Assembly (NCBI GenBank): GCA_012295275.1
Contig: CM022676.1
Coordinates: 5,036,187 to 5,083,686, forward strand
Direction of reading: 5' to 3'
Length of the DNA: 47,500 nucleotides
DNA from: Chrysomallon squamiferum
Taxonomy: Eukaryota > Mollusca > Gastropoda > Neomphalida > Peltospiridae
Position 1 is the stretch's first letter; every line of letters begins with the position of its first letter. This document shows, piece after piece, positions 40,980 through 47,500 of the stretch. The translations under genes were made by a program, and so were the position numbers. The notes below the pieces were generated by a model that was given only the letters and a program-made list of their open reading frames with translations, was not told where the DNA came from and searched no databases.

Positions 40980-41780
40980 GTTCGGTGATTAATATTGCCC
41001 TCCAGCACCTCCACAGACACATTTGGCTGTTCATATTTCTAGTCATAAGATTGGCTAGTGCCAAATATCCAGTCATAAATATAGAACTGTACAAGTCCAG
41101 TCATAAACTTGAACACTTTTATCTCTGAATATGAATCTTCTTTATATTGCAAGTCAGAAATTAGCCCCAATACTTTTGTAGTTATATTTTTTAGATTTTC
41201 CATCAGAAATTTGTATACCTTCTATTCATTAATTAGGCCTAGTATATATCCAGTGCCAAACTGGGATATTGTCATATTTGGTCCAGTATATATCTCCAGT
41301 CATTGATGTTATTCATTAATTCTTCTGCAGTAAATTCAGCTTTGTATATTTTGAATATATATTTATATAAATAGATTTCTTTTCATAAATTTGGCTCAGT
41401 ATATATATATATATATATATATCTCCCATCGTAGATTCGACCCATTTTATCTTCTTCATAAATCTAGTGAGGATATTTTGAATTGTAAATTTGGCACTGT
41501 ACATCCAGAAACACAGATTCTGTTCATTGAGATCTCCAGTCATTAATATGGCCCCCAGTATCTTCATTGTAAATTTAGCAAATATATTTTGAACTATAAA
41601 TTTGGCCCAATGCATCTTCCAGAATATTATATCTCCAATATATCTCCCAGTCGCAAATTCTGCCATATGGAATTTCCACTATTTTTTGAATTGTTAATTT
41701 GACTCAGTATATCTTCAATCACAAATTTTAAACCAGTATATCCACAGTCATAAATTATATTCAAAATGTCTCCGGTTAAT
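40980..41780. repeat. Degenerate 30-60-bp minisatellite
   Basis: Units around 'ccagtcataaatttggccca' + 'gtatatctc' recur some 15-20 times with much divergence. No coding sense seen. Confidence 0.75.
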
Positions 41781-42039
41781 AAAAAAATATTGGCCTTAAG
41801 ATATTCTTCTCGGTGTCAAAGTTTAATGTAAATCTGAAAAATTTGCCATCGTATACTGTTAATATATTACTAATGTTAATAGAAAACTGTGTAGTTTTTA
41901 TGTGCTAGCCACATTGTAAAGCAGTACTGTATATATGATCCATGTAATTAACTGTCTATAGTTATAAGCACACATAAAAATGGAGAATATATATATAAAG
42001 TGGAGTTTTATGGGTTGTCTTTTCATTTTTTTCTAATTA

Positions 42040-43797
42040 AGTTTTTTTTTTTTTTTTTTTTTATATTCAGAAACTTTTTTTTTCAGGATTTTACATCAGT
42101 TTGTTGTTAGAAATGTATCAATGGAAAATGCCACAAACCACTGCATTTATTTATTTATTTATTATTTTTTGGCTTATTTGCTTCTATTTATTTATTTAAT
42201 TAATTGATTTTTAATTTTTTTTATTTATTTATTTTACTCATTTTATTTTTTTAATTTTTTTAATTTTTTTGGTTTTAGTTTTGTTTTGTTTTTTATTATT
42301 ATTTTATTTTATTGTCTTTGTTTTACTTTCTAACAAAAACAATGGCTTGTGTTTGACATATATTCTTATATTTTTAATAATAAATATTTTGATATTTATT
42401 ATCTACAAATGTTGTGAAAATAATTTTCTTGTATTTGATTTCTGCAATTTCTTTTTATTGTTTATGTTACTTCACGTTTGTGTTTCACTGTTGAAACATT
42501 GATTTTTTAAATTTTTATTCTTATTTTTTTCATACTGTAGAAATATAAACTAAACAAAATCTCTCATAAAAATGTGTTTAAATTGTACATAACTGTAAAA
42601 AATAGTATTACTATCATTACTACTACTATTATTATTATTATTATTAACAAAATAATTATTTTTCTTTTTATCTTATTTTGCCCATAGTGATATAATTCTG
42701 GTTGTAACATTTTTAAAGAGAATATTGCATTTTTGTCACAGATTGTTTTTCTTTCATTTTGTATTTTAGACCATTTATTTTATTATTTTTATTTTGTATG
42801 CCCTTCATCTCATTATTACAAGGTTAACAATATTTTTACTTATTATCTTATTTATATATTATTATTTTATTTATTTATTTATTTTTACAATTATTTTTTA
42901 ATTTGTTTATTATTATTATTATTTTGTTAATTTTTTTTTTTTTTTTTTTTTTTTTAATTCTAATAAACAAAAAAATAACTAAATTTTCATTCTCAATCAA
43001 AACTGAAATCAAAATTTTTTCTCGGAATCTGTAAACAGCTAAATTTCTTTCATTTTTTTTTTTTTTTTTTTTTTATTTTTATTTTTTTTTTTCCTATAAA
43101 AGAATCTGCATAAACTGTCACTGCTTTTTAATTTCTTCTTGTCTCTACTGAATATTATTTTAAATTATGATAAAATATATGGATTTATCGAGTGACATTT
43201 TTGTATCTCCACTATAATGCCTGGTCACTGTCATAGGTTATCAAAATCATGAGAGATTCTGAGGTTAAATATTATGTGTTCATATCTTCTTCTTTTTCTT
43301 TTCTGTTCTTCTTGTTTTGTTGATGTCTCTTTGTTCACGTTTTCAATTTATACCCCAAAAAATTTAACAATTTTTTTTTAAATTATTTTTGTATTTTCTT
43401 CTTTCTGTGAAGAAAGAGGGGAAAATATTTTCATGTTTTTGATGTCTCAGTTTATGTTGTTTTGTTGTATAGTTTAGTTTATTTTATCTTTGGTTTAATT
43501 ATTATTATTTATTTTTGGGGTGGGGATTATAATTATCTTCGTGTTGTATTTTCTTTCTGTTGTATGTGTTGTTTTGTTGTATAGTTTAGTTTATTTTTAT
43601 TTTTATTTATTTATTTTTGGGGTGGGGATTAATAAATATCTTTGTTGTGTATTTTCTTTCAGTTGTGTCACTTCTGTTGTTGTTGTTGTTGTTGTTGACA
43701 TAACCACCAACCATTATTATTTTTGTTAAATAATGGTTATTTTTCATTTCAGACATTTTTACTTAATATTAATTAGTTAATTATTTTTATTTTCATC

Positions 43798-43831
<34 letters not shown>

Positions 43832-44170
43832 CAAAATAAAAAAAGTTCTGTTGTTGCTGAATGCCATGTCCTTAAATTCAGTGATTTAAGGTTTTAATTT
43901 TATTTTTATTTATTCATATTATTAATTTTTTTTTTTTTTTTTTCTTTGTTTCTTAAAACCTAACAGTTATTGTATAAAATTATAGATTTGAATATTAATA
44001 TATATTTATATAATGTAAATTAACATTTCTCACTTTAGTATCACTTTATTCTTTTTTAATTTTTATAAAGGTCAAATAATCTTTATTTTGTCATTTATTA
44101 TTAACATTATTATTATTATTATTATTATTATCATTACTAATTTACATTTTTATTTTATTTATTAATATAT
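42040..44170. repeat. T-rich low-complexity region with homopolymers
   Basis: Many T15-T35 runs, TTTA and ATT repeats. A tandem duplication of about 115 bp at 43440-43665 ('gttgttttgttgtatagttt' and 'ttttggggtggggatta' twice). Confidence 0.85.
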
Positions 44171-45121
44171 AGATATTTTTTTTTAACGATATAAATAAAA
44201 TATATATTATTTGTTTTCATATATATTATGTTCCATCTGTAAAAATTATACCTACAAAAATAAAACCTATTGCTTGATAATAATAACTCATGGTTAAAGG
44301 TACGTAACTCCATTCACATTGTATGAATGTATTGATTACATTGTCATGTAAGTTCATTTTATATTTTTGCATTATATGTTGAACATATATTCACAGTAAA
44401 ACTATTTAAAACAATTACTTTTGTCTGTCTTGTATGCATGATCTATAGTAGTAGTTCACTGTTTATCCCGTTCCAATGCCTGCTTTCACTGATATCAACA
44501 AAAGGATAAATGTTCATATAGCCACATATAAAAATGTCTTCTTTTCAAGGCTGTTAAGTAATCATAGAACATTTTAATCCACATTTTAAATCCATTTTAA
44601 TCCATTTTATAACGAGAATACTATTTTCAACTATTAACAAACAACAATGCAAACATATGAGTGATACTCAATAATGCAGATAATTTATTTTTTTTTTTAA
44701 ATTTTTTCATAGATATCACAGAGTATGTATGGATGGAATGAATTGGGCAGATAATACTGTCAACTTAAAAATAAATTAAATTTTTAAAAATTAATTTTAT
44801 TATTCAAAAAAAAAAAAAATTAAATATATAATATATACAAAACTATAAATTTCACTTCCAAACCAGAAACATAACAAATGTTAATAAATAAAACAATATT
44901 TTGTAACTGATGTATGAAACATCTCAGTTTTTGGAATGTAATCGTGAGAATTTGTTAACATTTTTGTAAAATAATGTCAATAAATAAAAAAATAAAAAAA
45001 AAAAAATAAATAAATAAATAAAGGCAGTAATTAATAATAGCAGTGATAATAATATTGATGAGAATCTTACAAAATAAATAATAATATAAAAATAAATAAT
45101 GAAAATAATAATAATGATGAC

Positions 45122-45165
<44 letters not shown>

Positions 45166-45199
45166 CAAATAGTGGAATTAAAAAAAACGTTAAGACCAT
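44171..45199. other. Convergent intergenic region, last part
   Basis: AT-rich, mostly unrepetitive to 44680, then poly(A/T) runs and (AAT)n at 45000-45165. No gene seen. Confidence 0.6.
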
Positions 45200-45205
45200 T
45201 TTATT
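45200..45205 (-). terminator. Candidate poly(A) signal of the CFAP44-like gene
   Basis: AATAAA on the minus strand 72 nt downstream of the stop. In such AT-rich DNA the hexamer is expected by chance, so the call rests on its position. Confidence 0.35.
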
Positions 45206-45276
45206 TTACATTTGATATCTGTCTATTAACAACACATTCTTGTCCATTAGTAAAAAAAAATAATTTTAGATTCAGA

Positions 45277-45477
45277 TCAGTGACTGACTGTGTGTAAATT
45301 AGTAGGACTTTGTGGTAATGGCGGCTGTGCAGGAGGCAAAATGTGACCTCCTTTCCTAGACAGCAGCATTATCTCCTCTTTGAGAGCATCTATTTCCTGT
45401 GCTTGTAACTGGACTAGTTGGATTAGTCTCTGCTTTTCGTGGATGTCAGACTTCCTCTGTCCAGAATACTCCTCACC
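45277..45477 (-). CDS. CFAP44: CFAP44-like last exon with stop codon
   Basis: GEEYSGQRKSDIHEKQRLIQ, LVQLQAQEIDALKEEIMLLS, RKGGHILPPAQPPLPQSP, ending VSH and TGA at 45279-45277. AATCTCAG acceptor. Confidence 0.88.
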   Translation of the reverse strand, partial: GEEYSGQRKSDIHEKQRLIQLVQLQAQEIDALKEEIMLLSRKGGHILPPAQPPLPQSPTNLHTVSH

Positions 45478-45526
45478 CTGAGATTAAAAAGTTTAATTAA
45501 GTTTTTATAATCAACAGTAATTAACA

Positions 45527-45573
<47 letters not shown>

Positions 45574-46993
45574 TAAATATATAAAAATATTCATAATTAA
45601 TACATATATAACAAAAATTTATAAATAATACAAATTTTATAATTACAATAAAAGCAGAAAAATATAAATTATAATTAAATTTTTAAGATTAATCACTATA
45701 TATATATATAGTAAAAGATTTTAAGTAATAATATATTTTTCATAATTAACAGTAATAAATACACATAACAAAAATATATAAATAATAATAATTTGTTTAC
45801 ATACATAATTTTATAAATAATACAAAAATTTTGTATAATTAACAAAAATAAATTAATATTATTTAACAAAAATTTATGTAATAACACTGATATCCTTTAT
45901 CTAGAATAATACTTTAAATTTATGTAATATAGGACAACAGTTTAAATTCAAGTAATATAGGTCAACAATTTAAATTTATGTAATACAGGACAATAGTTTA
46001 AATTTATATAATACAGTACAATAGTTTAAATTTATGTAATATAGGACAATAGTTTAAATTTATATAATACAGGACAATAGTTTAAATTTATATAATATAG
46101 GACAATAGTTTAAATTATTGTAATATATAAATAACAGTTTGAATTAATGTACTATATATGAATAATGGTTTAAATATAAATAAGAGACTTAAAAGAAAAA
46201 ATAATTTCACAAATTCTCACCAGATTTTTCTGTCTTGAATCGAGAGACTTCTCCAGCGAGCTCTTCTCTGTCATCAACATGGTGAGTTGTTGTAGTCGTT
46301 TGGTGTTGTCGCGGATGAGGTTTGTGATTCTGTTTCGCTTCTCTACTATCTGTGACTGTAAACAGAGAGATGTTATTTTTTAAACATTTTTTATTTTAAA
46401 TTGTAGAAATGAAGAAATCTCTTGCACAGCAACTTTGAACAGTTAATTTATGGAACTGAATGTTACATTTGATTGGCAAAACAGTACTTACCATGGTTTT
46501 ACAGAAGATTAACAAATGTCTAGAAATGGAAATACACAAAGAGAAGATATATATGTATGTATATTTATATATATATACACACACCTATCTATATATCTAT
46601 TTATATATAAGGAAGTTTGAGGTATGTATGTATGTATGTGTGTACACACACACACACACACACACACACAAATACATGCGTACAAATACAATGAAAACTT
46701 TCAAAACTATATATTTATATCTACATCTATCTGTGTACATACACACATACATATACATGCACACACATGCACACAAACCTCTCAAAACCCAGATCCTCAT
46801 TAAACAAAAATTCCTTTAACAAAGATTTCTGAATCCTACATTCCCATGACTTAGCAAACATCTAAATATAAAACCTCAATAAAACAAACACCTCTCCAAA
46901 TCTCACCTTTTTAGAAGTTCTCAATCCTGTTCTACTATGTGAAGTTTGACTCTGTGTAAAAGTATGAGTATGTACATGTGTCTGTGTGTGTGT

Positions 46994-47044
<51 letters not shown>

Positions 47045-47421
47045 AATGTAAGTATGGTTGGTTGTGTTGTTCTTTGAATGTGTGTACATGTATTTGAATG
47101 TAGGTTTAGTTGTCTGTGTTTTTCTCTCTCTGCGTGTGCATGCATGTTTTATATTTGCACACATGTCTCAAAGCACACACAAACAGTCTACTTACATCCA
47201 TGTGCGAGAGTTCATCAGAGCACTGCATTTCTGTAATGTGCATCTTCTCCTTCAGTTCCTCAATAGTTCTGTTCACTGTGATAGTCTCAAGTTTCTCCAA
47301 GTCCACGATCCTGCCAAACTTGGCTATCATCATCTGATTGCACTGTTCTTCCATCTCCTCAATCTTCTTGTCAAACGTTTTGCGATCTTTGATAAGCTGT
47401 ACGTGTGTTCTGCGAGCATCT
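45277..47421 (-). CDS. CFAP44: Ciliary coiled-coil protein, C-terminal end (probably CFAP44, or CFAP43); 5' part beyond right edge
   Basis: Exons 47421-47196, 46355-46221, 45477-45277, in phase, giving 142 residues to the stop. All helical and heptad-like: KKIEEMEEQCNQMMIAKFGR, IVDLEKLETITVNRTIEELK, EKRNRITNLIRDNTKRLQQL, LIQLVQLQAQEIDALKEEIM, then LLSRKGGHILPPAQPPLP and a short polar tail. This arrangement, and my memory of the RKGGHILPP ending, suggest CFAP44, a WD-repeat plus coiled-coil protein of the axonemal tether linked to inner-arm dynein I1/f. The family call is from memory and CFAP43 or another axonemal coiled-coil protein is not excluded. Tail to tail with ZDHHC23. Confidence 0.55.
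45525..46190. repeat. (CA)n and a 27-28-bp minisatellite in the CFAP44-like gene's last intron
   Basis: CA run at 45530-45568, then about nine copies of 'ggacaatagtttaaatttat' + 'ataatata' at 45900-46150. Confidence 0.9.
46221..46355 (-). CDS. CFAP44: CFAP44-like exon (penultimate)
   Basis: 45 codons, phase 0/0, TTTACAG acceptor and GTGAGA donor. SQIVEKRNRITNLIRDNTKR, LMTEKSSLEKSLDSRQKNL; coiled coil continues without a break. Confidence 0.88.
46545..46790. repeat. TA/CA/TG microsatellites
   Basis: Short alternating tracts in the penultimate intron of the CFAP44-like gene. Confidence 0.88.
46975..47045. repeat. (TG)n microsatellite
   Basis: About 30 TG units with one interruption. Confidence 0.93.
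47196..47421 (-). CDS. CFAP44: CFAP44-like exon (third from last)
   Basis: CTTCAG acceptor at 47422, GTAAGT donor. DARRTHVQLIKDRKTFDKKI, EEMEEQCNQMMIAKFGRIV, TVNRTIEELKEKMHITEMQC, SDELSHMD: continuous coiled coil. Confidence 0.85.
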
Positions 47422-47500
47422 CTGAAGAAATATTATTTTTTTTTTTTTTTTTTTTTTGTAGATCTGTATGATCATATAAGCATGTTTATGGTAAACAAAC

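Noticed and set aside
46862-47164. His/Thr-rich minus-strand ORF
   Set aside because: (TG)n microsatellite translation in an intron.

Overview
This is a window of animal nuclear DNA: intron-rich, AT-rich, with GT..AG splice sites and exons that are clearly richer in GC than their surroundings. The proteins are metazoan and the introns are packed with microsatellites and minisatellites. That suits a marine invertebrate, and a lophotrochozoan such as a mollusc is my guess, but nothing in the window fixes the species. There are no prokaryotic signatures, no CRISPR and no operons.

Three genes are present. (1) On the minus strand, 30052 down to 23, lies the 5' part of an axonemal dynein heavy chain. 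I resolve 34 exons (one of them a 20-nt micro-exon needed to keep phase) coding about 1,624 residues of the N-terminal tail. The gene leaves the window before the motor domain. Exon order and motifs fit the outer-arm beta type (DNAH9/11/17) best. (2) On the plus strand, 33946..38354, is a complete five-exon ZDHHC23 palmitoyltransferase of 431 residues, with an intact DHHC cysteine-rich domain. (3) On the minus strand, 47421 down to 45277, are the last three exons of a coiled-coil ciliary protein, probably CFAP44 or its relative CFAP43. Dynein and ZDHHC23 are head to head across 3.9 kb; ZDHHC23 and the CFAP44-like gene are tail to tail across 6.9 kb.

The most unusual feature is the introns. 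In at least four places the tandem array filling an intron is built from the adjoining splice junction itself: the last ~70 nt of dynein exon 14 plus its donor (about 7 extra copies), the end of exon 26 plus donor (4 extra), the acceptor and start of exon 19 (3 extra), and the acceptor and start of ZDHHC23 exon 5 (about a dozen). Many copies keep usable-looking GT or AG sites, so these are arrays of decoy splice sites. A nearly complete inverted copy of dynein intron 24 also sits in intron 27, so the pre-mRNA could fold into a hairpin several hundred bases long around exons 25-27. Other points are a one-base frame break in dynein exon 1, a serine-rich exon where a conserved stretch of the dynein tail is expected, an overlapping upstream ORF at the ZDHHC23 start, and a decayed LINE tail.
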